Of a DNA stretch of 64,000 nucleotides, positions 31,658 to 39,867 are shown in pieces. The notes under the pieces were generated by a model that worked only from the letters and a program-made list of their open reading frames with translations, had not been told where the DNA came from and ran no database searches. Numbering within the stretch: the first letter of the stretch is position 1; each line of letters starts with the position of its first letter. The stretch covers positions 62,001-126,000 of the forward strand of contig JAGRJY010000160.1 of assembly GCA_020442465.1 (NCBI GenBank), written 5' to 3'. A program made the translations under genes and the position numbers. The stretch comes from Lysobacterales bacterium (GTDB lineage Bacteria; Pseudomonadota; Gammaproteobacteria; Xanthomonadales; Xanthomonadaceae).

Positions 31658-32470
31658 TCAGCGGTCTTCAGGAAGGTCGACTCGGCCCCCGACGCCGCTG
31701 TGGCTGACGTCGCCGCTGCCGATGCGACGCACGCTCAGATCGCCCTTCACGTCGCGGGTCACCAGATCGCCCGACCCGATCTTGCCCGCGGACACCGAGC
31801 CGTCGACGGTGCGCACCGTGAGGTCGCCGGAGCCGATGCTGTCGATGTGCACATCGCCGCGCACGTTCTCGATTTCGAGGTCGCCCGAGCCGACTTCTGC
31901 GTTGGCGATGTCGCCGGCGCCGCGGATCTGCGCGTCGCCGGAGCCGACCTCCACCTCGACGCTGCCTGCAACGTTTTCGACTTCTGCGTCACCGGAGCCC
32001 ACGTCGAGCTTCAGGCTGCGCGCATCGCGCACCTTGAGGTCGCCCGAGCCCACGTCCGCCATCACCGCTTCGATGCCGACCACGTCGGCTTCGCCCGATC
32101 CCACCTGAAGATCGAGTGGAAGTCCTGCCGGCAGGGTGGCGTCGATGTCGAGGTAGCCGTAGGTGGTGGCGAAGAAGATGCCGCTCCATTCGGCCTTCGA
32201 TTCGGCGCGGATCACCAGGGTCGACCCATTGCGCGACTGCACGAGCTGGATCTTGTCGAGCTGGTCGGCGTGCGAACTGCAGGCCTTGGCGCGCACCGAA
32301 GGGGACGCCCCGGCATGCAGGCGCAGTGTCGAACCGCCGAGGTCGAATTCAACCCGCTCGATGCCGGTCAGGTCGAGGTCAAGAGGGCGGGGCTCCGAGT
32401 TGGCGCATTCGGAAGCGGAGGCTGCGCCGCCGCTGAGCGCGATCAGTACAGCAACAAGCAAACGGTTCAT
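31658..32470 (-). CDS. Exported VGSGD-repeat beta-helix protein (DUF4097/GIN-like)
   Basis: This protein of 270 residues has a signal peptide (about 1-20, ending SASEC) and two Cys in the mature N-terminus (22, 64). The second half has eight copies of a [VI]GSG[DE] motif beginning at residues 123, 140, 157, 175, 193, 212, 231 and 250, with spacing rising from 17 to 19 residues. This fits a right-handed beta-helix of the DUF4097/GIN class. The start at 32470 follows GGAGCGAG. It is the last gene of the GntR-ABC operon, suggesting an envelope protein linked to the exporter. Biochemical role unknown. Confidence 0.85.
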   Translation of the reverse strand: MNRLLVAVLIALSGGAASASECANSEPRPLDLDLTGIERVEFDLGGSTLRLHAGASPSVRAKACSSHADQLDKIQLVQSRNGSTLVIRAESKAEWSGIFFATTYGYLDIDATLPAGLPLDLQVGSGEADVVGIEAVMADVGSGDLKVRDARSLKLDVGSGDAEVENVAGSVEVEVGSGDAQIRGAGDIANAEVGSGDLEIENVRGDVHIDSIGSGDLTVRTVDGSVSAGKIGSGDLVTRDVKGDLSVRRIGSGDVSHSGVGGRVDLPEDR

Positions 32471-32508
32471 GGTGTGTTCTCGCTCCAGTCGTCGAAAGGG
32501 TCGGGACA

Positions 32509-33474
32509 TCAGGCTTCGTCGCGCCAGCGGCGCAGGCGGGTGGCGGCAACCAGCATGGCCGCGCCGGCGACGGCACCCACCCACAGTTCGGCGCTGCCCA
32601 GGGCGCTATAGAAGTTGCCCAAGGTGGCCAGGTTCAGCATGTCATCAGGAGTGCGAATACCGTTCTCGAACGAGATCGAGGCATGCTTCAGCCATCCGCC
32701 GGGAAAAGTGCCACCCAGCATGCGTCCTACGACGTGCTCCCAGAACCAGACGTTGGGGCGCTCGATGGCTTGCATCAGGTCGAAGAACGTGACCAGGATG
32801 CCGGCGCCCAGCGGCACGCCGAGCGCCCAGAGGAAAGGCTTGGCTCTGGCCCAAGAGGAGCAGAGCATCAACCAGCCCACGGTCGGAAGCGCCCAAATTG
32901 CGTACAGGGGCAATGTGGTGAGAGCGAGCATGGTCATGCGTACCGGATGCGCATGCCAGAAGACCAATCCGAAGAGGTTCTGTCCATGGAAAGCGGCAAA
33001 CATGCACAGCACCAGCAGAAGTCCCATGGCGGTCACTATGCCGGCAACCAAACCTATCGCGGGTGCCACCACCGTGGCGCTCAGAACCTTGCTGATGCCG
33101 GTATCGCGATCAGACAAGGGAAGTGACTTCCAGAACAGGATGCTTCGGTCCTTGCGCTCGTCGAAGAACGCGCCGAGGCTGTAGAAGAACACCACAATTG
33201 CAGTCACGAACATGGACATCGCCACGATCGTGAGGATGAGTGTGTCGACTCCAACTGCGGCCGCCTGCATGGCGGACGGGTCAACCGACTTCAGCAGCGA
33301 GTCGAGCCTGACCAGGCCAATCTGGATGTGGGATCGGTCAGCAGCAGCCTGAGCGATGGCCAGAAGCAGCATGAACAGCACGAGAAACACGCCACCCGCC
33401 ACCACCGGCGCCCAGAAGAAGCCGCCGCGGTTTTCCCAGAATTCGCGGCGCAACAGCCACTGCATCGTTTTCAT
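32509..33474 (-). CDS. ABC-2 type transporter permease
   Basis: This membrane protein of 321 residues has about six hydrophobic segments (around residues 18-42, 100-125, 150-175, 195-215, 225-250 and 290-312). It begins MKTMQWLLRREFWENRGG, a typical amphipathic ABC-2 N-terminus, and a loop around FFDERKDRSILFWKSLPLSD is characteristic of ABC-2 permeases. The start overlaps the stop of the ATPase gene by four bases, so the two subunits are coupled. The transported substrate is unknown; YtrA-type operons are usually linked to cell-envelope stress or peptide/antibiotic export. Confidence 0.87.
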   Translation of the reverse strand: MKTMQWLLRREFWENRGGFFWAPVVAGGVFLVLFMLLLAIAQAAADRSHIQIGLVRLDSLLKSVDPSAMQAAAVGVDTLILTIVAMSMFVTAIVVFFYSLGAFFDERKDRSILFWKSLPLSDRDTGISKVLSATVVAPAIGLVAGIVTAMGLLLVLCMFAAFHGQNLFGLVFWHAHPVRMTMLALTTLPLYAIWALPTVGWLMLCSSWARAKPFLWALGVPLGAGILVTFFDLMQAIERPNVWFWEHVVGRMLGGTFPGGWLKHASISFENGIRTPDDMLNLATLGNFYSALGSAELWVGAVAGAAMLVAATRLRRWRDEA

Positions 33475-34328
33475 GCGTAGGTTCCTTTCATCGTCGCCAC
33501 GAACAGGTCGGACACGCTCGGCGTGCGGGTTTCACCGAGCTTGCCCAGCTCGGCGCGACTCACGCTGTCGAACAGGAAGATCGACTTGCCGAACACCTGA
33601 CGTTCATCCAGCGGCTTCAGCGCCCGCGCCGTGTCGGCGCGATCGTTCGGCACCATGACTTCGCAGAAGCGCTCGGCCATGGCGTCCATGGTGGTATCCA
33701 GGGAGATCTTGCCGTCCTTGATGAACAGCAGGTCGGTGAGGATGTGTTCGACCTCCTCGACCTGATGGGTAGTGATCAGGATGGTCTTCTCCTCGTCGAA
33801 ATAGTCGTTCAGCAGGTTCTGGTAGAACTGCTTGCGATAGAGGATGTCGAGACCGAGTGTCGGCTCGTCGAGCACCAGCAGCTTGGCGTCGATGGCCATG
33901 ACCAGGGCGAGGTGCAACTGCACGATCATGCCCTTGGACATCTCCTTGACCTTCATCGCCGGATTGAGCTTGGTGTGCTTGAGCAGGTCTTCGCACTTGC
34001 GCCGGCTGAACTTGGGGTGGATGCCTTCGACGAAATCGACCGCCTCCCTGACCCGAATCCACTTCGGCAGCACGGCGACGTCGGCGATGAAGCACACGTC
34101 CTTCATCAGCTCGTCGCGTTCGGTACGCGGATCGCGGCCCAGCACCCGCAGTTCGCCCTCGAAGGGCGACAGACCGAGAATGGCTTTCAGGGCCGTGGTC
34201 TTGCCGGCGCCGTTCGGGCCAATCAGGCCGACGATGCGGCCGGCGGCGATGTGGAAATCCGCGCCATCGAGCGCCGGCTTGCCGCCGTAGCTGCGACGCA
34301 GTCCCTTCGATTCGATTACCGTGCTCAT
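33471..34328 (-). CDS. ABC transporter ATP-binding protein
   Basis: This protein of 285 residues has Walker A GPNGAGKTT (residues 37-45), Walker B LLVLDEPTLGLD and the H-loop ILITTHQVEEVEH. The signature motif is degenerate: MSKGMIVQLHLAL instead of LSGGQ. That form is common in YtrB/CcmA-like ATPases next to GntR regulators. The C-terminal 60 residues form an extra domain. The ATG at 34328 overlaps the GntR stop by four bases; a longer frame upstream would run through the regulator gene. It energises the permease encoded next. Confidence 0.92.
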   Translation of the reverse strand: MSTVIESKGLRRSYGGKPALDGADFHIAAGRIVGLIGPNGAGKTTALKAILGLSPFEGELRVLGRDPRTERDELMKDVCFIADVAVLPKWIRVREAVDFVEGIHPKFSRRKCEDLLKHTKLNPAMKVKEMSKGMIVQLHLALVMAIDAKLLVLDEPTLGLDILYRKQFYQNLLNDYFDEEKTILITTHQVEEVEHILTDLLFIKDGKISLDTTMDAMAERFCEVMVPNDRADTARALKPLDERQVFGKSIFLFDSVSRAELGKLGETRTPSVSDLFVATMKGTYA

Positions 34329-34699
34329 GCTCGACCAGCCCCCACAGGTTGTGCGTTGCGCAGCAGTTCTTCCACACGCAGGCCCAGACGTTCGATGCGC
34401 ACCAGCATGGCGGGCCATTCATCGCGCAGGAATCGTTCTCGCTCGCTGGCGAGCAGCTTTTCGGGTGCTCCGTCGGTCACGTACATGCCAAGTCCTCTGC
34501 GTTTTTCCACAAGGGCTTCGTCAGCCAGTTCCTGGTAGGCCCTGGAGACGGTAATCGGGTTGAGTTGATAGTCGGCGGCCACCTGACGCACCGAGGGCAA
34601 AGCGTCGCCGGGCTTGAGCTCGCCGTCGAGCATCATCGCCACGACACGCTCCTTGAGCTGCAGGTAGATCGGGGTGTTGTCACTCCATTGCACACTCAT
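34325..34699 (-). CDS. GntR family transcriptional regulator (YtrA subfamily)
   Basis: This short regulator of 124 residues has an N-terminal winged helix (about 10-75) with TPIYLQLKERVV, LPSVRQVAADYQLNPITVSRAYQELADE and a wing ending RRGLGMYV. Only about 45 residues follow, too few for a ligand domain, which is the mark of the YtrA subfamily. Such regulators repress their own ABC operon. A 28-bp near-perfect palindrome upstream of the first gene (35062-35089) is a strong operator candidate. The stop overlaps the ATPase start. Confidence 0.93.
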   Translation of the reverse strand: MSVQWSDNTPIYLQLKERVVAMMLDGELKPGDALPSVRQVAADYQLNPITVSRAYQELADEALVEKRRGLGMYVTDGAPEKLLASERERFLRDEWPAMLVRIERLGLRVEELLRNAQPVGAGRA

Positions 34700-34702
34700 G
34701 CT

Positions 34703-35032
34703 TCAGATCTCCCGCGGGCGCGCAGGCCGGGATGCGAACGAGTAGAACGGCATGCGCAGGTCACGGGACGGGGCCGTGCGTGCCGGTTGCGCAGCCTGGG
34801 CATGAGCCTTGGCGGTTTGCGCTTCTCGGACCACCTCATCGATCACCACCGCTGTCAGCTTGGCGCCGATCAGCAGGGCGAGCTGGGTCTGGGTGTCCAG
34901 TTCCAGACGCTGTGCCGTTGCCAGCATCGGCTCGGCGGTGGGCTGGTTGCGCTCGCCCAGGCCGGTGACGGCCAGTACCGCCATGGTCGAGATCGCCATC
35001 GCCATCATCGAATTCTTCAGTCGCTGCCACAT
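34703..35032 (-). CDS. Small hypothetical membrane-anchored protein, first gene of the GntR-ABC operon
   Basis: This 109-residue protein has one hydrophobic segment (about 8-25: SMMAMAISTMAVLAVTGLG) that could be an uncleaved anchor or signal, then an Ala/Gln-rich helical stretch (AKLTAVVIDEVVREAQTAKAHAQ) and a basic Pro/Arg tail. No family is recognised. A good Shine-Dalgarno GAGGA lies seven bases before the ATG. The stop is three bases before the GntR start, and the probable GntR operator lies just upstream, supporting a real gene. A role as a small subunit or regulator of the exporter is conjecture. Confidence 0.65.
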   Translation of the reverse strand: MWQRLKNSMMAMAISTMAVLAVTGLGERNQPTAEPMLATAQRLELDTQTQLALLIGAKLTAVVIDEVVREAQTAKAHAQAAQPARTAPSRDLRMPFYSFASRPARPREI

Positions 35033-35061
35033 ACATCCTCCCGGTCCGGTGAGGTATCGCG

Positions 35062-35089
35062 TTGGTGTTGTAGCGAACTATAACACCAA
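35062..35089. promoter_or_regulatory. Probable GntR/YtrA operator palindrome
   Basis: Two 12-base arms, TTGGTGTTGTAG and CTATAACACCAA, are separated by CGAA and match except at one position. The element lies 30-57 bases before the first gene of the GntR-ABC operon. Its size and symmetry fit the operators of YtrA-type GntR repressors. Confidence 0.75.
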
Positions 35090-35198
35090 TTCGACTGCAC
35101 GCAATAGCCCGGGGTTGCGCAGTGCGCGTCGATTCAGGTTCACGGCACCGACACCTCATTGTCCGTACCATGCGGAATCTCTCGTGGGGCGCCTCGTC

Positions 35199-35759
35199 AT
35201 GCGTAACCTTCTGTTTGTATTGCTTCTCTTGGCATCCGCTCCGGCGTGGTCCGAGTGCGCCGAAGCGCTGGACTTCAGCTACCGCCCACTCGCGGGCAAG
35301 CAACCGGTGCACCTGTGCGAGCAGTACCAGGGGAAGGTTCTGCTGGTGGTGAATACCGCCAGCAAGTGCGGCTACACCCCGCAGTACGAGGGGTTGGAGG
35401 CGTTGCATGCCCGTCTGAGTGACCGGGGATTCGCCGTGCTGGGGTTCCCGTCCAACGACTTCATGGGGCAGGAACCCGGCACCGAGGCCGAAATCAAGGA
35501 ATTCTGCACGCTCACCTATGGCGTGAAGTTTCCGATGTTCGAGAAGGTCAGCGTGCGCGGCAATGACGCCACCCAGATCTATGCGTACCTGGCGAAGCAG
35601 ACCGGGCAGAAGCCAGGCTGGAACTTCCACAAGTACCTGATTGATCGCGATGGCAAGGTTGTCGGCAGCTACGGCAGCAAGACCACGCCTGAAGACGCGG
35701 CATTGCTGGCGAAGATTGATGCGCTGCTGAGTGCGGCGCCGGAAGAGCAGGCTGACTGA
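35199..35759 (+). CDS. Exported glutathione/thioredoxin peroxidase (GPx family)
   Basis: This protein of 186 residues has a signal peptide (about 1-18, ending APAWSEC) and a GPx domain. The catalytic set is Cys57 in NTASKCGYTPQ (Cys, not Sec), Gln91 in NDFMGQEPG and Trp141 in PGWNFHKYL. A second Cys in KEFCTLTYG (103) matches the resolving cysteine of thioredoxin-dependent GPx enzymes. It should reduce hydroperoxides in the periplasm. The ATG at 35199 follows TGGGGCG. It is divergent from the GntR-ABC operon, with the palindrome in the shared spacer, so co-regulation is conceivable. Confidence 0.9.
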   Translation: MRNLLFVLLLLASAPAWSECAEALDFSYRPLAGKQPVHLCEQYQGKVLLVVNTASKCGYTPQYEGLEALHARLSDRGFAVLGFPSNDFMGQEPGTEAEIKEFCTLTYGVKFPMFEKVSVRGNDATQIYAYLAKQTGQKPGWNFHKYLIDRDGKVVGSYGSKTTPEDAALLAKIDALLSAAPEEQAD

Positions 35760-35819
35760 GCAGCCGGTAAGCGCGGCCCGAACTGCCGGGCCGCTGCCGA
35801 CGTCTACCGAGCGCTGTCC

Positions 35820-36320
35820 TCAGAGGCGCCGCTTGAGCGCGCGGATCAGGCTGCCCAGCAACGGCACGTGCTCGTACAGTCCGTCTGCCGCGTTCCAGTA
35901 GTCCTGGTGGTAGACGACCAGCCCATCGGCATTGAATCGCAGATGGCTGAGGCCGATCGACCAGGTGTCGACGCCGCGGCGAAGTTTCTTGAACCGGATC
36001 ATCATCCGCCAACGCAGCAGATGCTCGTCATGCGCAGTGCGGGTGATTTCCTCGATCTCCACCCGGCAGTTCTCCACTGCTGCAGCGCTCTCGGCCAGGT
36101 AGTGACCAAGCGTGTCGCGCCCTTTGATGGTTTTCAGGGTGTCGTTGAACCACACGTCCTCGGCGTAGGTTTCGGGCAGCAGACGCTCGACGCGATCGAC
36201 GGCGAAACTGGAGAAGAAGCGGGTAAACCGCTCGAGTGCCCGGGATTCCGCGTCGCTGTGGGCGGGTGGTGGAGCCGGGTGGGCGGCGCGGGCGCGGGTC
36301 AGCGCATCCAGATTCAGCAT
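35820..36320 (-). CDS. NTF2-like (SnoaL-type) protein
   Basis: This protein of 166 residues has an NTF2-like alpha+beta cone fold: a helix with ERFTRFFSSFAVDRVERLLPETYAEDVWFNDT-type sequence (about 29-60), then TIKGRDTLGHYLAESA and a strand series ending VVYHQDYWNAADGLYEHVP. SnoaL-like families include polyketide cyclases, isomerases and non-enzymatic binders; no catalytic residue can be singled out. The start at 36320 was chosen because upstream codons lack family character. It is convergent with the GPx gene, and no partner is evident. Confidence 0.75.
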   Translation of the reverse strand: MLNLDALTRARAAHPAPPPAHSDAESRALERFTRFFSSFAVDRVERLLPETYAEDVWFNDTLKTIKGRDTLGHYLAESAAAVENCRVEIEEITRTAHDEHLLRWRMMIRFKKLRRGVDTWSIGLSHLRFNADGLVVYHQDYWNAADGLYEHVPLLGSLIRALKRRL

Positions 36321-36583
36321 GGGTACTCCCGAGGGTCGGGCGGCTCGGGGTTCCGGTGCGGGCCGGCTCCACGGTGCTGCCCAGGTGGCGAGAGGCAAGC
36401 ATAGGCCGGCCGACGTGACTGCGCTGTGTGGTGGTATCGGGGAACTCTTTGCCCGGACTGCTGTCGCAACCGCGGGCGTTTGCGCCGTGTCAGGGGCGCG
36501 CGCACAATACGCCGCCCTTTGTCCGCCTGCAGCGCAGGCGCAGCGCCGTTCCAACTCTATTCGTTGTCATTCCGGAGAAATCG

Positions 36584-37291
36584 ATGAAGTTTCAGATGCG
36601 TCCGACTCTGCTCGCCCTTGCCACGACGGCTGTCCTGTTCGGTGCCGCCACGGCCTCGGCGTCCGACAAGCTCGAGACCGAGAAGGACAAGATCAGCTAT
36701 GTCATCGGCATGCAGATCGCCAATTCGCTGACCGGCATCAAGGATGAAGTCGATCTCGAGATCATCCAGCGCGCCATGAAGGATGGTCTGAATGGCGCAG
36801 AGCCGCTGCTCAAGCCGGAAGAGGCGATGGCTGTGCAGCAGGCCTTCCAGCAGAAGATGCAGGCCAAGCAGGCTGCGAAGCTGCAGGAGCAGGCGGCCAA
36901 GAACAAGGCTGAAGGCGAAGCTTTCCTGGCCAAGAACAAGACCGCAGCCGGTGTGAAGAGCACCGAGTCGGGCCTGCAGTACCAGGTCGTCACCGAAGGC
37001 ACCGGCCCAAAGCCGGCTGCGACGGACACGGTCAAGGTGCACTACACCGGCACCTTGCTTGACGGCACCAAGTTCGACAGCTCGGTGGATCGCGGTCAGC
37101 CGGCGCAGTTCGCGCTGAATGCGGTGATCCCGGGCTGGACCGAAGCCCTGCAGCTGATGCCGGTGGGCTCGAAGTACACCCTGTGGATCCCGTCGGAGCT
37201 GGGCTACGGCGACCGCGGTACGCCGGGTCCGATCGGTCCGAACGCGACGCTGAAGTTCGACGTCGAACTGCTCGAAATCGTCAAGCAGTAA
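36584..37291 (+). CDS. FKBP-type peptidyl-prolyl cis-trans isomerase (Mip/FkpA type), periplasmic
   Basis: This protein of 235 residues has a signal peptide (about 1-26, ending TASAS), an N-terminal dimerisation domain (about 28-70 with KISYVIGMQIANSL), a long helix (about 75-125) and a C-terminal FKBP domain (about 125-235) with VKVHYTGTLLDGTKFDSS, VIPGWTEALQLM and PSELGYGDRG. This is the layout of Mip, FkpA and FklB, which assist folding of periplasmic and outer membrane proteins. The ATG at 36584 is preceded by GGAG. A strong terminator follows the stop. Confidence 0.93.
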   Translation: MKFQMRPTLLALATTAVLFGAATASASDKLETEKDKISYVIGMQIANSLTGIKDEVDLEIIQRAMKDGLNGAEPLLKPEEAMAVQQAFQQKMQAKQAAKLQEQAAKNKAEGEAFLAKNKTAAGVKSTESGLQYQVVTEGTGPKPAATDTVKVHYTGTLLDGTKFDSSVDRGQPAQFALNAVIPGWTEALQLMPVGSKYTLWIPSELGYGDRGTPGPIGPNATLKFDVELLEIVKQ

Positions 37292-37308
37292 GTCAGGGTT
37301 GGAACGTA

Positions 37309-37342
37309 CTACGGCCGGCGCTCGCCGGCCGTAGTCGTTTTT
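37309..37342 (+). terminator. Rho-independent terminator after the FKBP gene
   Basis: CTACGGCCGGCG (37309-37320) and its perfect complement (37323-37334) form a 12-bp stem with a 2-base centre, followed by TCGTTTTT. It starts 17 bases after the FKBP stop. Confidence 0.85.
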
Positions 37343-37467
37343 GCAGCGGCCAGGAGGCGACCAGCGCGGCCGCCCTTCGCGCTGCGTCCACGCGGCTGCG
37401 TCGTCCCGGCAGGCGCCCGAATGGCTGGCGCGCCCGTCGTGTTCAATCACTTTTCGCTTGCGCTGGC

Positions 37468-37473
37468 TACAAT
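37468..37473 (+). promoter_or_regulatory. Possible -10 box (TACAAT) of ugd
   Basis: TACAAT lies 29 bases before the ugd ATG. A TTCAAT 20 bp upstream is a weak -35 candidate. Confidence 0.35.
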
Positions 37474-37502
37474 GCCGCGCTTTCCGTGGGAATTCTCGAC
37501 CG

Positions 37503-38855
37503 ATGAATGTGACGATCTTTGGCACCGGCTACGTGGGATTGGTGACCGGCACCTGCCTGGCTGAAGTGGGCAACCACGTCCTGTGCGTCGACATCGACGA
37601 AGCCAAGGTCGAGGGTCTCAAGCGCGGCGTGATCCCGATCTACGAGCCCGGTCTCGAGCCGATGGTGAAGGCCAATCATGCGGCTCGGCGCCTCGATTTC
37701 ACGACGGACGCCGAGCGCGCGGTACGCCATGCGGATCTGATCTTCATTGCGGTAGGCACGCCGCCGGACGAAGACGGCAGCGCCGATCTGTCGCATGTGC
37801 TGGCAGTGGCGTCGACGATCGGTAAGTATCTGGAACGCTATGCGGTGGTGGTCGACAAGTCGACGGTGCCGGTCGGTACCGCCGATCGCGTGCAGGAGGC
37901 CATCGCCGCTGGCTTGAAGTCGCGCGGCTCGGAAGTCAGCTTCGACGTCGCCAGCAATCCCGAGTTCCTCAAGGAAGGTGATGCGGTCAAGGACTGCATG
38001 CGCCCCGATCGGATCGTCGTCGGCTCGGACAGCGAGAAGGCGATTGACCGTCTGCGAACCCTGTACGCGCCGTTCAATCGCAACCACGAACGTCTGGTGG
38101 TGATGGACGTGCGCTCGGCAGAACTGACCAAGTACGCTGCCAACGCGATGCTGGCCACCAAGATCAGCTTCATGAACGAAATGGCGAACATCGCCGAGCG
38201 GGTGGGCGCCGACATCGAGATGGTGCGTCACGGCATCGGCTCCGATCCGCGCATCGGCTACTCGTTCATCTATCCCGGTGCAGGCTACGGCGGATCCTGT
38301 TTCCCCAAGGACGTGCAGGCGCTTGAGCGCACGGCCAAGCAGCATGGCTACACCGCGCGCATTCTCGAGGCGGTCGAAGCGGTCAACCACACGCAGAAGT
38401 ACCATCTCTTCGAACTGATGCAGCGGCACTACCCGGACGGAATCGCCGGCAAGGTCGTCGCGCTGTGGGGCTTGTCCTTCAAGCCCAACACCGACGATAT
38501 GCGCGAAGCGCCCAGCCGCTACCTGATGGAGCAGCTTTGGAACGCCGGGGCCACCGTGCGTGCCTTTGATCCTGAGGCGGCGGAAGAAACCCGCCGCATC
38601 TACGGGCAGCGTGCGGACCTGCTGCTGTGCAACTCCGATGAGGAAGCGCTGGACGGCGCCGACGCCCTCGCCGTGATCACCGAGTGGAAGACCTTCTGGA
38701 GCCCCGACTTCGCCGCGTTGGCCGGTCGGCTTCGCGACAAGGTCGTGTTCGACGGCCGCAACATCTATGACCCGGCGGATGTCGAAGCGGCAGGCCTTGC
38801 CTACTACGGCATCGGTCGCGGCCGCTCGGTACAGGCACCGAAACGACCCGCATGA
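37503..38855 (+). CDS. ugd: UDP-glucose 6-dehydrogenase
   Basis: This enzyme of 450 residues oxidises UDP-glucose twice with NAD to UDP-glucuronate for exopolysaccharide or lipid A modification. The Rossmann motif [10 protein letters not shown] starts at residue 7. The catalytic Cys266 is in [10 protein letters not shown], with Lys210 in [12 protein letters not shown] and Glu in [10 protein letters not shown]. The ATG at 37503 gives the canonical N-terminus; the frame is open 54 codons upstream through the FKBP terminator, which argues against a longer protein. Its stop overlaps the slyX start (ATGA). Confidence 0.95.
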   Translation: MNVTIFGTGYVGLVTGTCLAEVGNHVLCVDIDEAKVEGLKRGVIPIYEPGLEPMVKANHAARRLDFTTDAERAVRHADLIFIAVGTPPDEDGSADLSHVLAVASTIGKYLERYAVVVDKSTVPVGTADRVQEAIAAGLKSRGSEVSFDVASNPEFLKEGDAVKDCMRPDRIVVGSDSEKAIDRLRTLYAPFNRNHERLVVMDVRSAELTKYAANAMLATKISFMNEMANIAERVGADIEMVRHGIGSDPRIGYSFIYPGAGYGGSCFPKDVQALERTAKQHGYTARILEAVEAVNHTQKYHLFELMQRHYPDGIAGKVVALWGLSFKPNTDDMREAPSRYLMEQLWNAGATVRAFDPEAAEETRRIYGQRADLLLCNSDEEALDGADALAVITEWKTFWSPDFAALAGRLRDKVVFDGRNIYDPADVEAAGLAYYGIGRGRSVQAPKRPA

Positions 38856-39067
38856 GCGGCGACATCGAAGCGCGCCTGGTCGATCTGGAAACCCGGCTGG
38901 TGTTCCAGGAGCGCGCGCTGGCCGAGATGAGCGATGCCGTCGCCGCGGCGCGCATGGAACAGGCGCGCAGCCAGCATCTCCTGCAGCAGGCATTGACCGA
39001 TCTGCGCCAGCTGCGCACGATGCTGCACGAAGACCCGGCGAGCGAACCGCCGCCGCCGCACTACTGA
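38852..39067 (+). CDS. slyX: SlyX family protein
   Basis: This is a 71-residue coiled-coil protein. SlyX proteins have an N-terminal heptad segment ([21 protein letters not shown]) and a C-terminal tail ending in a PPHY-like motif; here the end is PPPPHY. The function is unknown in all hosts. It is translationally coupled to ugd (four-base overlap), with a DUF2058 gene 24 bases downstream. Confidence 0.9.
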   Translation: MSGDIEARLVDLETRLVFQERALAEMSDAVAAARMEQARSQHLLQQALTDLRQLRTMLHEDPASEPPPPHY

Positions 39068-39091
39068 CGCATCCACTTCGCAAGACGATTC

Positions 39092-39769
39092 ATGACGCAG
39101 TCTCTCCGTGACCAGTTGCTCGGCCTGGGCTTCAAGCCCGCGCCCAAACCCGAAGTTCGTCGCGAGGCCCCGTCCCCAGCCAAGCGCGGCGCCAAGCCGG
39201 CCTCGCGCGGTGAAGGCGGGTCGGGTGAAAGGCCGGGGCGAGGAGATCGATCGGGCAAGCCCGGTCCAGGCGGCCGGGAAGGCGGGCGAGGGCAGCCAAA
39301 CTCTGCACGCCATGCCAAACCTGGCGGCGGCGCCGGCAAGCGAGGCGAGATTGATCTCGCCAAGGCCTATGCGATACGCGCGCAGAAGGAAAAGGAAGAA
39401 CGCATCGCAGCCGAGGCCGCCAAGCAGGAAGCGGCGAGGCTGAAACGCGAGGCCCGAGCGAAGCTGCATGCGCTGCTGGAAGGCAAGGCGCTGAATCGCG
39501 AGGACGCCGACATCGCCCGCCACTTCGAATACGGCGGCAAGATCAAGCGCATCTACGTCACCGAAGAGCAACTCAAGCAACTCAATGCGGGGCAACTCGG
39601 TGTGGTGCAGGACAACGGTCGCTACCTGCTGGTAGACGCCGAGATGCTCGCCCAGGCCGAAGCCGTCTTCGCGGCAGGCGTGGCGCTGAAGATCGACCCG
39701 AACGCGCCACCTTCGGACGATCCCTACGCCGACCCCCAATACCAGGTGCCCGACGATCTGGTCTGGTAG
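39092..39769 (+). CDS. DUF2058 family protein (YaiL-like)
   Basis: This protein of 225 residues has the family opening MTQSLRDQLLGLGF, then a basic Gly/Pro/Arg-rich disordered region (about 20-85). A helix follows (about 90-120, with KEKEERIAAEAAKQEAARLKRE-type heptads), then a globular C-terminal domain with IARHFEYGGKIKRIYVTEEQ and VQDNGRYLLVD. DUF2058 proteins are suspected nucleic acid-binding factors, a view supported here only by the basic region. It is third in the ugd-slyX-DUF2058 group. Confidence 0.85.
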   Translation: MTQSLRDQLLGLGFKPAPKPEVRREAPSPAKRGAKPASRGEGGSGERPGRGDRSGKPGPGGREGGRGQPNSARHAKPGGGAGKRGEIDLAKAYAIRAQKEKEERIAAEAAKQEAARLKREARAKLHALLEGKALNREDADIARHFEYGGKIKRIYVTEEQLKQLNAGQLGVVQDNGRYLLVDAEMLAQAEAVFAAGVALKIDPNAPPSDDPYADPQYQVPDDLVW

Positions 39770-39867
39770 ACCGGGCATCCGAAGCGGTCGTCAAAATGTG
39801 CGCAAACCACTTGTTACGGCGGCAGGGTCGCGGGCAGGATGGGCGGGTTCCGGCTTGGAGGGGAGCC

